NCBI GenBank assembly: GCA_012032575.1
Contig: JAAUSP010000171.1
Location: 1 to 13,209, forward strand
Direction of reading: 5' to 3'
From: Anaerolineales bacterium
Lineage (GTDB): Bacteria > Chloroflexota > Anaerolineae > 4572-78 > J111
Length of the DNA stretch: 13,209 bases
Both the position numbers and the translations under genes were made by a program. Positions 1-6,871 of this stretch are shown here, piece after piece. Under the pieces are notes generated by a model. The model saw only the letters and a list, made by a program, of their open reading frames with translations. It searched no databases and was not told where the DNA came from. Positions within the stretch are counted from its first letter, which is position 1, and every line of letters starts with the position of its first letter.

Positions 1-45
1 CGGCTCTTTCTGTTTGTCGTTATGGTTAATTAAGTTGTAAAGTCA

Positions 46-74
46 TTGACTTTTTTTTTAAAACGTTGCATAAT
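46..74 (+). promoter_or_regulatory. sigma70-like promoter of the DLPDWL-repeat gene
   Basis: A TTGACT -35 element at 46-51 and a CATAAT -10 element at 69-74 are separated by exactly 17 nt. Each matches the consensus in five of six positions. Transcription would start near base 81 and leave a leader of about 70 nt before the ATG at 150. The region between the boxes is AT-rich and includes a long T run. This is a pattern match only. Confidence 0.6.
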
Positions 75-149
75 ATTTTATGGTGAGTTGCTGCTGGAGT
101 GAACATCGGTTCAACCCCGGCCATTTTATACCCCTGGGCAAGGGCAACA

Positions 150-2926
150 ATGATGGATAATGTAAACAAAAACCCCGAGGATGAAGCTGAGAATAACGAA
201 GTTGAGTCGCCGGTGGATGGCCCGACGCCGGACTGGATGCGGCTGGCCACCTCTGCTGGCGGCAGCGGCAGTTCGTTGACCGAGGAAAATACCCCGGCCT
301 GGCTCAAATCAATCCGGTCTGGACAGGGTAGCGCGTCGGGAAAAAAGCAGCCCGAGCCGCCCCAACCCGCTGCCATTCAACCGGCCGCTTCCGCCGATAA
401 AGGCATGTCGGACCTGGAGCGTTTACTGGCCGAGGAAGGTATTGACCTCGGTTCGGTAGCCGAAGAACGGCCCGAAGGCTCCGGCGGCATGTCGGCCCGT
501 GATTGGTTGATCTCCACTTCGAGCGAAGAAATTATTCGTAATAAATTGGGGACGCAGCCTCAAGCCGAAGAACCGGCTCCACCGCCTGCCCCGCCATCGG
601 CCCAGGCCGGCGATGAAGGCATGTCCGATTGGGAGCGTTTGCTGGCCGAGGAAGGCATTGACCTCGGTTCGGTGGCCGAAGAACGGCCCGAAGGCTCCGG
701 CGCCATGTCGGCCCGTGATTGGCTCATTGCTACTTCCAGCGAAGAAATTATCCGCAATAAGCTGGCCGCCCAACCACAGCCCGAACCTGAGCCAGCGCCA
801 ACGCCAGCCAGCCCTTCGTTCAGCGATGACAAAATGGTGGTCGAGTCAGACCTGCCTGACTGGCTCCAGGAAATTGCCGATGATGTCGCCGAAGCCGAGG
901 CCACTGAAGCAGCCTGGCCCATCAGCAAACCCGAACCGCCGCTCCCGGCCCCGGTTGCGGCCAAAGAAGACGATATGCTGGTGGTTGAGGAAGAGCTGCC
1001 CGACTGGCTGCAAGAGATAGCCGAAGATAACATCCCCATCACCATACCGCCAACAGAAGAAGCCAGCCCCACCCCCGTACCCTCCGACAATCTGGTTGTC
1101 GAAGAGGATTTGCCGGACTGGCTGCAAGACATTGCCGCCGAGCCAGACCTAACCGCAGAACCCGAAACACAGCCGGAACCCGATTTTACCGCCCCCTCCC
1201 TCCCCCAATCTCTGGCCGAAGACAAGATGATTGTAGCCGGTGACCTGCCTGATTGGCTGCGTGAAGTGGCTAATGAACCGGAACCACCGCAGGAGTCGGA
1301 AACCGTCGCTCCCATTCCTCCAACCCTCAGCGACGACAAAATGGTGGTTGACGAAGATTTACCCGACTGGTTACGCGAAGTCGAGTCGGGCAGTACAGAA
1401 GATGTAATTCTAACCCAGGCCGGTTTTGAGGCGGTTGCGCCTGAGCCGGACGAACTGGAAACTGACGAAGATTTACCGGATTGGCTGCGTGAGGTTGAGG
1501 TTAGTCATCTGGAAGATAACCTGACCCTGCCCCCCCTAAACCCATCGCCGATTTGTCAACCGAGGAACCCGCGTTTGCTGCCGCCTCATTGAGCGATGAC
1601 GAATTAGATGCGTTGGACGCAGACGATTTGCCCTCGTGGCTCAAAGAGGTTCAGGAGCGAGACGGACGAGACGCGGCCGATTCCGTCAGCAAGCCGCTGA
1701 TTACCGAATTTAGCCTGCCCCTGGACTCTGCCGGCGAGGTAATTGAAGATGAACTGCCCGGTTGGCTGCGCGATGTGCCGGAGGAGACAACGCCGCTGGA
1801 ATTTGAAGCCCTCGAACCGCTAACCGAAACCCCTCTGCCCCAAGATCAGATGGTCATTGAAGAAGACCTGCCCGATTGGTTACGGGAGGAAGAGTTCAAT
1901 CTTGATGAACCTTTTGAACCCTCCGAACCCAGCCCAGAGATTTTGCCCGAGAGAGGGATCAGTGATCTGCCGGATTGGCTGCAAGAAATTCAGGACGAAG
2001 CGCCCGAAGAAGCCGTGACCTTTAAAGATGAAACGCCCCAGCCGGTCACAACCGCACCCTCAGCCGGCCCCGCTGCTGATACTATGGTTGAAGAAGAAGG
2101 ACTGCCGGATTGGCTCCGTGAAGTCGAGGCGGAAGAAGAAGAGATTGAACTGCCAGCCTTTGAAGCTCCGATCCCTGCGCCTGCGCTTGTGCCGGGAATA
2201 GTGGCCGAAACGACTACCACTGAGGTGGTTGACGAAGAAGGACTGCCGGACTGGCTCCGTGAAGTCGAGGCGGAAGAAGAGGTTGAACTGCCGGCCTTTG
2301 AAACCCCGGTCACTGCGCCTGTGCCGGAAATAGTGACCGAAGTAATCACCACCGAAATGGTTATCGCCGAGGTAGTTGAAGAAGAGGCCGAGCCTGTTGC
2401 AGCCGCACAACCAGTTGAAGAGGTGGCAGAACCGGAAACACCGGCTCCCGTTCCTATATTTGAACCGGAACCTGTCAGCCAGCCCATCGAAGCGGCGCCC
2501 ACTGAAGGCGGCATCCCTGATTGGCTGCAAAAACTGCGCGAAGTTGACGAAGAGCCGCCTGTGTCCATTCCGGCAATGCCTCTACCCGCGCCGGTGCAGG
2601 TGGCTGCTCCCGTCCGGCAAGCCCCGCGGCCGGTGTATGCCCAAGCTGTGGCTGCCTCGCCCGACATTCCTGCCGATGCTGCCGAGCAACTTCAACTGGC
2701 CCGGACCAGCCGCGACAAAGGCAACCTGGATGAAGCCGTCCGCATTTACGACTCGCTGGTGTCGCGCGGGATTTATCTGGACAAAATCATCGAAGATATG
2801 CAGCAGAGCATCAAGGCCCAGCCCAAGAATTATCTTTTGTTCCAGGTGATGGGCGACGCCATGATGCGCGATGGACGCCTCCAGAGCGCCCTGAACGCTT
2901 ACCGCGAGGCGCTCGCACGATTGTAA
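150..2926 (+). CDS. DLPDWL-repeat, acidic proline-rich protein with C-terminal TPR-like region (frameshifted)
   Basis: The function is unknown. Two overlapping reading frames, ending at 1592 and opening at 1520, carry the same repeat. They join at a C7 run at 1530-1536, where restoring one C gives a single protein of about 925 aa reading ...LTLPPPKPIADLS. The start chosen is ATG 150, preceded by AGGG at 141-144; a GTG at 99 has no convincing Shine-Dalgarno sequence. The bulk is low-complexity Pro/Glu/Ala/Asp sequence, probably disordered. It is punctuated by about 13 short motifs of the form (D/E)-L-P-D-W-L-(R/Q)-E-(V/I), with degenerate relatives near the N-terminus (TPDWM, TPAWL). The last 80 residues or so (from about 2665) are helical and TPR-like, with A-rich helices and a DAMMRDGRLQSALNAYREAL segment. 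No signal peptide or membrane segment is visible. A multivalent scaffold or adaptor is an inference; similar proteins are, from general recollection, common in Anaerolineae. Confidence 0.8.
405..764 (+). repeat. 216-bp-period tandem duplication inside the DLPDWL-repeat gene
   Basis: Two copies of a 48-codon block (405-548 and 621-764) encode nearly identical peptides. Each starts MSD(L/W)ERLLAEEGIDL and ends SSEEIIRNKL. The copies are offset by 72 codons with a proline-rich linker between. The DNA differs mainly at third positions and a few conservative replacements, so the duplication is not brand new and appears to be kept under protein-level selection. Each block holds a diverged tryptophan motif (ARDWLI) related to the DLPDWL units. 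Confidence 0.9.
2093..2374 (+). repeat. 141-bp-period tandem repeat inside the DLPDWL-repeat gene
   Basis: Two adjacent units, offset by 141 nt (47 codons), encode EEGLPDWLREVEAEEE followed by a hydrophobic-proline linker and a T/V-rich stretch. The second unit starts with D in place of the first E and carries a slightly shorter acidic run and linker. DNA identity is high in the motif part (2093-2140 against 2234-2281) and lower in the linker. This shows how the DLPDWL array expands by unit duplication. Confidence 0.8.
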
Positions 2927-2941
2927 CCAAACCCTTGCTAA

Positions 2942-2967
2942 AAACCGGGCAAATGCCCGGTTTTTTT
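2942..2967 (+). terminator. rho-independent terminator after the DLPDWL-repeat gene
   Basis: A perfect 9-bp stem (2942-2950 with 2955-2963, core CCGGGC/GCCCGG) closes an AAAT loop and runs into a stretch of seven T at 2961-2967. It begins 15 nt after the TAA of the repeat protein and separates that gene from ndk. Confidence 0.9.
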
Positions 2968-2979
2968 ATGGGCAAAAAT

Positions 2980-3008
2980 TTGTCAACTCTGCTATCCTCT
3001 GATATGCT
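2980..3008 (+). promoter_or_regulatory. candidate promoter of the ndk operon
   Basis: TTGTCA at 2980-2985 (five of six matches to the -35 consensus) and TATGCT at 3003-3008 (four of six, with the key T, A and last T kept) are spaced by 17 nt. They lie just past the preceding terminator and about 50 nt before the ndk start. A second -10-like TATACT at 3036-3041 has no good -35 partner. Confidence 0.45.
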
Positions 3009-3055
3009 GACACTCTCTGGACGATCTTAATATTCTATACTTTTAGGAGATTACC

Positions 3056-3505
3056 GTGGAACGAACTCTCATTATTATTAAACCCGATGGCGTCGAACGC
3101 AATCTGATTGGTCCCATTATCACCCGTTTTGAACAGCGCGGCCTGAAAATTGTAGGCATGAAAATGCTGAAAGTCTCCGACTCCCTGGCCCGCCAGCATT
3201 ACGCCGTACACGAAGGCAAATCCTTTTTTGAACCCTTAATTGAATACATCACCTCGGCCCCGGTGGTGGTGATGGCCCTGGAAGGCCCACAGGCGGTTCA
3301 GGCTGCCCGCAATACCATTGGCTCAACCAAGCCGGTTGAGGCCACCGCCGGCTCGATCCGGGGCGATTTTGGCATGATGGTGGGCCGCAATCTGGTCCAC
3401 GGTTCAGACAGCCCGGAAAACGGCGCGGCGGAAATTGCGCTGTGGTTTGACGAGTCAGAATTGATTAGCTATGAACGGGCGGTTGATCGCTGGATTTTAG
3501 AATAA
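3056..3505 (+). CDS. ndk: nucleoside diphosphate kinase
   Basis: It transfers the terminal phosphate of ATP to nucleoside diphosphates through a phosphohistidine, balancing the (d)NTP pools in the cytoplasm. The 149-residue product is standard family length. It begins MERTLIIIKPDGVERN, with the nucleotide-site lysine at residue 9. It carries the active-site signature NLVHGSDSPENG with catalytic His115, and RNTIGSTKP around residues 85-93. The start is GTG 3056, placed by the AGGAGA Shine-Dalgarno at 3045-3050 and by the family N-terminus. The segment GDFGMMVGRN varies slightly from the usual GDYAIDVGRN. It is the first gene of a four-gene plus-strand run, with the next ribosome binding site overlapping its stop codon. 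Confidence 0.97.
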   Translation: MERTLIIIKPDGVERNLIGPIITRFEQRGLKIVGMKMLKVSDSLARQHYAVHEGKSFFEPLIEYITSAPVVVMALEGPQAVQAARNTIGSTKPVEATAGSIRGDFGMMVGRNLVHGSDSPENGAAEIALWFDESELISYERAVDRWILE

Positions 3506-3517
3506 AGGAGATGATTT

Positions 3518-4120
3518 ATGGCCAATTCTGAAAACGGGGGGGAAATCAACGTTAACGGCCAGAATGTCAATAATATCCAGGCCGACCGGGTAAATGTGCG
3601 CTACGGCCACACTGGCGACATCAAAGCCAACACGGTCACGGTTTCTCAATCCGGGGCCACCCATATCGAGGGCAGCACGGTGGAATTGCGTCAGGCCGGG
3701 GCGCAAATGGTACACGGCTATAACGTGAATGTCCGCCAGGGTGGCATCGTTCAAGCCCGGGCCGACACCCTGAGCATGACCCAGGGAGGCGTCGTTTTTG
3801 CCCAAACCAGAGAAGCCAATTTGACGGCCACTGCTACCGGGGGCCATTCTGGCCGGGGAAATGTTACCCTGGACCAGAGCAGCACCAAAGCCGTGCTCAC
3901 CCGCGGAGAGGTCAGGATGGACCAGAGCGGCAGCGGGCTGGTGCTGGCCCGGCGTGTCTCGACCGGCGAGAACACCGGCGTGATTTTGATGATCGCCGGG
4001 CGGGTTGATGGGCCGGTGAACGCTGTTTTTGGACCGGCCGCCGGCGCGGCTTTTGGTGCGGTTTTTGCCCTGGCCCTGGCCTTGATCTGGTGGATCAAAG
4101 GCCGTTTGACCTCGAAATAG
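3518..4120 (+). CDS. membrane-anchored protein with 15-residue beta-solenoid-like repeats
   Basis: I do not recognise a named family with certainty; bactofilin-like or polymer-forming proteins are the nearest in style. Residues 19-153 divide without gaps into nine 15-residue units. Each has a small polar turn, then an alternating hydrophobic strand such as VTVSQSG, VELRQAG, VNVRQGG, LSMTQGG, VTLDQSS and VRMDQSG. Such strict periodicity is typical of a beta-helix. Residues about 174-193 form one hydrophobic alanine-rich helix ending WWIKGRL, so the solenoid is probably tethered to the membrane by its C-terminus. No signal peptide is visible. The start is ATG 3518, with AAGGAG at 3505-3510 overlapping the ndk stop; the genes are 12 nt apart, which implies co-translation. 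Confidence 0.85.
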   Translation: MANSENGGEINVNGQNVNNIQADRVNVRYGHTGDIKANTVTVSQSGATHIEGSTVELRQAGAQMVHGYNVNVRQGGIVQARADTLSMTQGGVVFAQTREANLTATATGGHSGRGNVTLDQSSTKAVLTRGEVRMDQSGSGLVLARRVSTGENTGVILMIAGRVDGPVNAVFGPAAGAAFGAVFALALALIWWIKGRLTSK

Positions 4121-4135
4121 TCAAAGGTTTTGCCC

Positions 4136-4414
4136 ATGCAAAAAACAATTTTGCGCCTGGTGTGGCCCTATATCTTACGCTACTTAGCCAAACACGGCGC
4201 CACTTATCTGGAGAAACGGCGCGAGCAGAAACGCCTGCTCAAACTGGCTGAACTGGAGCCGGTGCCCGCCCCTGTCTCGCCCGATGCAGCGGTTATCGAA
4301 TGTCCACCGCCGCCGCCAGTTTCCAAATCCGTCAAACCCATTTGGTATGTCCTGGCTGGCGTTCTGTTGGGCAGTGCCATTGGTTTGATGCTGGCCAGAC
4401 TGCTGCGGGAGTAA
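4136..4414 (+). CDS. small single-pass membrane protein
   Basis: This is an unrecognised 92-residue protein. Its N-terminal half is basic and amphipathic (KTILRLVWPYILRYLAKHG, then EKRREQKRLLKL). A proline-rich linker (CPPPPPVSK) follows, and residues about 69-88 form a hydrophobic helix with glycine spacing (VLAGVLLGSAIGLML). ATG 4136 is preferred over TTG 4130 because AAAGG at 4123-4127 sits 8 nt before the ATG. The gene is 15 nt after the solenoid-protein stop and 5 nt before the nnr start, so it belongs to the same transcript. It may act together with the adjacent membrane-anchored solenoid protein, which is an inference from proximity only. Confidence 0.75.
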   Translation: MQKTILRLVWPYILRYLAKHGATYLEKRREQKRLLKLAELEPVPAPVSPDAAVIECPPPPPVSKSVKPIWYVLAGVLLGSAIGLMLARLLRE

Positions 4415-4419
4415 AACAA

Positions 4420-6093
4420 ATGTATATTGTCACGACCGCCCAAATGCAGTCGGCAGAGAAAGCCGCCGATGCCGCCGGCTTGAGCTATGAACAACTGATG
4501 GAAAACGCCGGCCACGCCGTCGCCGAGGCTGTGGCCGGTCAATTTGACATTGCCGGGGTGCGGGTACTGGTGCTGGTGGGGCCGGGCAATAACGGCGGCG
4601 ATGGCCTGGTAGCGGCCCGGTATCTGTCGCAGGCCGGGGCTACCGTTGCTGTTTATGTGGGCCAGCGCCGGCTCGACGGTGACAAAAACTGGGCACTGCT
4701 GGATGCCGCCGGGGTGGAAAAGGTGCTGGGTAGTGCCCCCGATGGACCGGCCCGGCTGGAGCATTTGCTGCAAGAGTCGGGGGTGATTGTGGATGCCCTG
4801 CTCGGCAGCGGCGTCTCCCGGCCCATCGAAGGTAATCTGGCCGATTTGCTGAAGCAGGTTAAAACTGTGGTCAGCGAGCGCCGGACCCTGGCCGATGGCC
4901 CGCTGGTGCAACCGACTCAGCCGCCGGTTGACCCGGAATTTGGCCCGGCCGTGGTCGCGGTGGATGTACCCTCCGGCCTCAATACCGATACCGGTGCGGT
5001 TGACCCCCTCACCCTGCCCGCCGATTTGACCGTCACCCTGGCGGCGGTCAAACGAGGCCATATCTTGCTGCCCGGCCTGGAAATGGTCGGCCAACTGGTG
5101 GTGGGCGATATTGGCCTGGCCGACGAGCATTACCCGGATGATGTAACCCTGGAAATGGCGACGCCGGCGCTGGTGGCGGCCCTGCTGCCTTCGCGCCCGA
5201 TCAGCGCACACAAGGGCACGTTTGGTACAGCCCTGCTGGTCGCCGGTTCGATGAGCTACACCGGCGCGGCCATGTTAGCGGGGCAAGCGGCTACTCGCAG
5301 CGGCGTTGGTCTGGTCACGCTGGCCCCGCCGCAGGCCATCCATTCGATTCTGGCTTCACGGCTGGCCGAAGCCACCTACATTCCCCTGCCCCACGCCGAA
5401 GGCGCGATTGCCCCGGAAGCCGCTCGTCTTTTGTATGCCAAGCTGGATGAGGTAGACGCGCTACTCATTGGGCCAGGTCTGACTCAGGCCGCTCCCACGG
5501 TAGCCTTTTTGAAGGAACTGCTGTCGGGCAAAGCGGGCGCACCACCCCGGCCGGTCGGCTTTCGCCAGCCCGACAGTGAACGAGAAGAAAAAGCGGCCCA
5601 GCCGCTCCCGCCGCTCGTCCTCGACGCCGATGCGCTGAACATTCTGGCCGGACAGCCGGAATGGTGGCGTTTGCTGCCCTCCGAAAGCATCCTGACCCCT
5701 CATCCCGGCGAGATGGCTCGCTTGACCGGCAGCACCATCAAAGCGGTGCAGGCCCGGCGGCTGGAGATTGCCGCTGAAATGGCAGTCAAATGGGGACAGG
5801 TGGTTCTGCTCAAAGGAACGCATACGGTTATTGCCGCTCCCGATGGCCGGGTGATGGTTTTGCCTTTTGCCAACCCGGCCCTGGCTAAAGCCGGCTCCGG
5901 CGACGTGCTGGCCGGGACAATTGTAGGCTTACGGGCGCAGGGATTGGGCGCGTTTGAAGCAGCCGTAGCCGGCGGCTATCTGCACGGCCTGGCCGGCGAG
6001 CTGGCCCGCGAGAGTGTGGGCATAACGGCGGTGATTGCCGGAGATTTGATCGGCTTTTTGCCGATGGCTTTTCGGACCGTTTGTGGGGAATGA
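4420..6093 (+). CDS. nnr: bifunctional NAD(P)H-hydrate epimerase / ADP-dependent NAD(P)H-hydrate dehydratase
   Basis: It repairs hydrated NAD(P)H. The N-terminal YjeF_N domain epimerises R- and S-NADHX, and the C-terminal ribokinase-like domain dehydrates S-NADHX using ADP. In the 557-residue product the epimerase part (about 1-240) shows GPGNNGGDG (54-62) and VDVPSGLNTDTG (181-192). The dehydratase part (about 255-550) shows HKGTFGTALLVAG (264-276), IGPG (350-353), LDADALN (401-407), TPHPGEM (426-432) and AKAGSGDVLAG (489-499), the last with the catalytic aspartate 495. Two family-atypical insertions are visible: a proline-rich stretch at about 152-175 and a charged, arginine-rich stretch at about 370-396. 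ATG 4420 is chosen because GGAG at 4408-4411 precedes it and the family start MYIVTTAQM fits. The open frame continues upstream into the preceding gene but is not needed. Confidence 0.95.
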   Translation: MYIVTTAQMQSAEKAADAAGLSYEQLMENAGHAVAEAVAGQFDIAGVRVLVLVGPGNNGGDGLVAARYLSQAGATVAVYVGQRRLDGDKNWALLDAAGVEKVLGSAPDGPARLEHLLQESGVIVDALLGSGVSRPIEGNLADLLKQVKTVVSERRTLADGPLVQPTQPPVDPEFGPAVVAVDVPSGLNTDTGAVDPLTLPADLTVTLAAVKRGHILLPGLEMVGQLVVGDIGLADEHYPDDVTLEMATPALVAALLPSRPISAHKGTFGTALLVAGSMSYTGAAMLAGQAATRSGVGLVTLAPPQAIHSILASRLAEATYIPLPHAEGAIAPEAARLLYAKLDEVDALLIGPGLTQAAPTVAFLKELLSGKAGAPPRPVGFRQPDSEREEKAAQPLPPLVLDADALNILAGQPEWWRLLPSESILTPHPGEMARLTGSTIKAVQARRLEIAAEMAVKWGQVVLLKGTHTVIAAPDGRVMVLPFANPALAKAGSGDVLAGTIVGLRAQGLGAFEAAVAGGYLHGLAGELARESVGITAVIAGDLIGFLPMAFRTVCGE

Positions 6094-6107
6094 ATGGTCT
6101 ATAAAGG

Positions 6108-6138
6108 AAAAGAGCGCCCCGGAGGTGGGCGCTCTTTT
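6108..6138 (+). terminator. rho-independent terminator of the ndk-nnr operon
   Basis: A perfect 12-bp inverted repeat (6108-6119 with 6127-6138, core GAGCGCCC/GGGCGCTC) closes a 7-nt loop and ends in TTTT. It starts 15 nt after the nnr stop codon. The A-rich left arm also gives a weak minus-strand terminator. Confidence 0.9.
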
Positions 6139-6196
6139 CTGCGATGATTGGAAACAAACTAAAGACTGTAGGGATTGTTTACAGTGTAACAGCAGA

Positions 6197-6252
6197 TTGT
6201 TATCAGACTGTTAAGGGTTCTTTAAACCTCTGTTAAGGTTTTTGTGTATATT
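6197..6252 (+). promoter_or_regulatory. Pho-box-like array with -10 element
   Basis: Four 7-mers recur with a strict 11-bp period: TTGTTAT at 6197, CTGTTAA at 6208, TCTTTAA at 6219 and CTGTTAA at 6230. The -10-like TATATT at 6247-6252 begins exactly 10 nt after the last unit. Known PhoB boxes are 11-bp-spaced CTGTCAT-type direct repeats that replace the -35 box and lie about 10 nt before the -10. Read on the other strand, the same units are TTAACA-like, as in Bacillus PhoP boxes. The plus-strand layout would activate transcription into the gene-free stretch that follows. The regulator is inferred; another OmpR-family response regulator could bind here. Confidence 0.5.
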
Positions 6253-6276
6253 TCAACAGAGTTAAGATTGTGAAAA

Positions 6277-6395
6277 ATTGAGGCCAAAGCAAGCTTTAGC
6301 CTCAATACTATTCAAATAAGACTGTAGCATCGGGCCTTGTGCCCGCCCACAAGGGGCTAAACTACGTTATTTGAAAAGTATTGGCTTTAGCCTCC
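6277..6395. repeat. nested palindromic element, possible dispersed repeat
   Basis: The first hairpin pairs 6277-6284 (ATTGAGGC) with 6299-6306, with an inner AAAG/CTTT. The second is a long rod: ATACT 6305-6309 with 6377-6381, a perfect 9-bp arm TTCAAATAA 6311-6319 with 6367-6375, GTAG 6324-6327 with 6362-6365, and CCTTGTG 6335-6341 with 6348-6354. GCTTTAGCCTC occurs directly repeated at 6293 and 6384. The compact nested symmetry resembles a MITE-like or REP-like intergenic element; copy number cannot be seen here. Confidence 0.6.
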
Positions 6396-6404
6396 ATTTC
6401 AACA

Positions 6405-6440
6405 AACAAAAAGGCGAGGACTTATCCTCGCCTTTTTGTT
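6405..6440. terminator. bidirectional rho-independent terminator
   Basis: A 16-bp perfect stem (6405-6420 with 6425-6440, core GGCGAGGA/TCCTCGCC) closes a CTTA loop. It is flanked by A and T runs, so it works on both strands. It ends the minus-strand YtxH gene (stop at 6455) and would also end any plus-strand RNA coming from the intergenic island. Confidence 0.9.
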
Positions 6441-6454
6441 AAAAGTTTGAAGGG

Positions 6455-6829
6455 TTAGGCGTCGGCTGCGTTATCTTTGCCGCGATTAAGCGCCTGGGAA
6501 ACGGTTTCTTTGCCCCGGGTAATGGCCTCAGTGGCGGTCTGTTTGCCTTTTTCAAGGGTTTCTTTACCCTTCTCCTGCAAACTGGCAACCTGGCCTTGCA
6601 GACTTGTAACCTGTTCTTGCAGCGAAGTGAGTTGGGTTTGCGCCCGCTGGCGCGCTTCCAGCACGCCTTCTTCGGCCCGATCTTTGAACTCCAGGCTCTT
6701 GTCACGAAGCTGGGCGCGGGTTTCCTCACCCGATTGTGGAGCCATCAGCAGGGCCAACGCTGCCCCCACCAGGCCGCCAATTACCAAACCGGCAAAAAAT
6801 TCAATGCCGCCACTATTTTGCTCTGACAT
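6455..6829 (-). CDS. YtxH domain-containing protein
   Basis: A 124-residue protein. Residues about 10-31 form an N-terminal glycine-rich membrane helix (FFAGLVIGGLVGAALALLMAP), followed directly by QSGEETRAQL, the typical YtxH junction. The rest is a long polar helix with coiled-coil character: QEQVTSLQGQVASLQEK, then KGKETLEKGKQTATEAI and RGKETVSQALNRGKDN, roughly 11-residue lysine/glutamate repeats like those in LEA-type stress proteins. AAGGAG lies 9 nt before the ATG. It is 42 nt downstream of the YtxG-like gene, so the two are probably co-transcribed. In Bacillus the ytxGH genes belong to stress regulons; the role here is unknown. Confidence 0.85.
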   Translation of the reverse strand: MSEQNSGGIEFFAGLVIGGLVGAALALLMAPQSGEETRAQLRDKSLEFKDRAEEGVLEARQRAQTQLTSLQEQVTSLQGQVASLQEKGKETLEKGKQTATEAITRGKETVSQALNRGKDNAADA

Positions 6830-6871
6830 AACTCGTAGCTCCTTTCAACCTCAATGAATGGATAAAAAACG

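Larger units (their letters stand above)
6259..6440 (+). ncRNA. candidate small non-coding RNA between convergent genes
   Basis: The gene-free stretch from nnr (6093) to the YtxH gene (6455) holds a plausible promoter ending at 6252, no open frame longer than about 15 codons with a ribosome binding site, two strong hairpins (6277-6306 and 6305-6381) and a terminator with T run (6405-6440). A transcript starting near 6259 would be about 180 nt and highly structured. The hairpin part could instead be an inert dispersed repeat inserted between the genes, so the RNA is a hypothesis. Confidence 0.3.

Noticed and set aside
99..149. GTG 99 as the start of the DLPDWL protein
   Set aside because: No Shine-Dalgarno sequence at a suitable distance; AGGG precedes ATG 150 and the leader from the promoter fits the later start.
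560..1339. A 259-codon open frame on the minus strand, rich in Ser/Gly
   Set aside because: It is an antisense shadow of the repetitive DLPDWL gene; its composition is serine/glycine low complexity with no start signal or motif. Similar shadows at 1990-2667 and 2060-2530 were also discarded.
1530..1540. Programmed ribosomal frameshift at the C7 run
   Set aside because: Zero-frame codons do not give a good tandem-slip heptamer, and two other genes show similar short-run indels, so an error is simpler.
4204..5211. A 335-codon minus-strand frame opposite nnr
   Set aside because: The opposite strand carries all conserved Nnr motifs; this frame is histidine/glutamine-rich shadow sequence with no recognisable domain.
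6139..6404. A small protein gene in the convergent intergenic island
   Set aside because: The longest frames are about a dozen codons, with no Shine-Dalgarno and stops in all frames.
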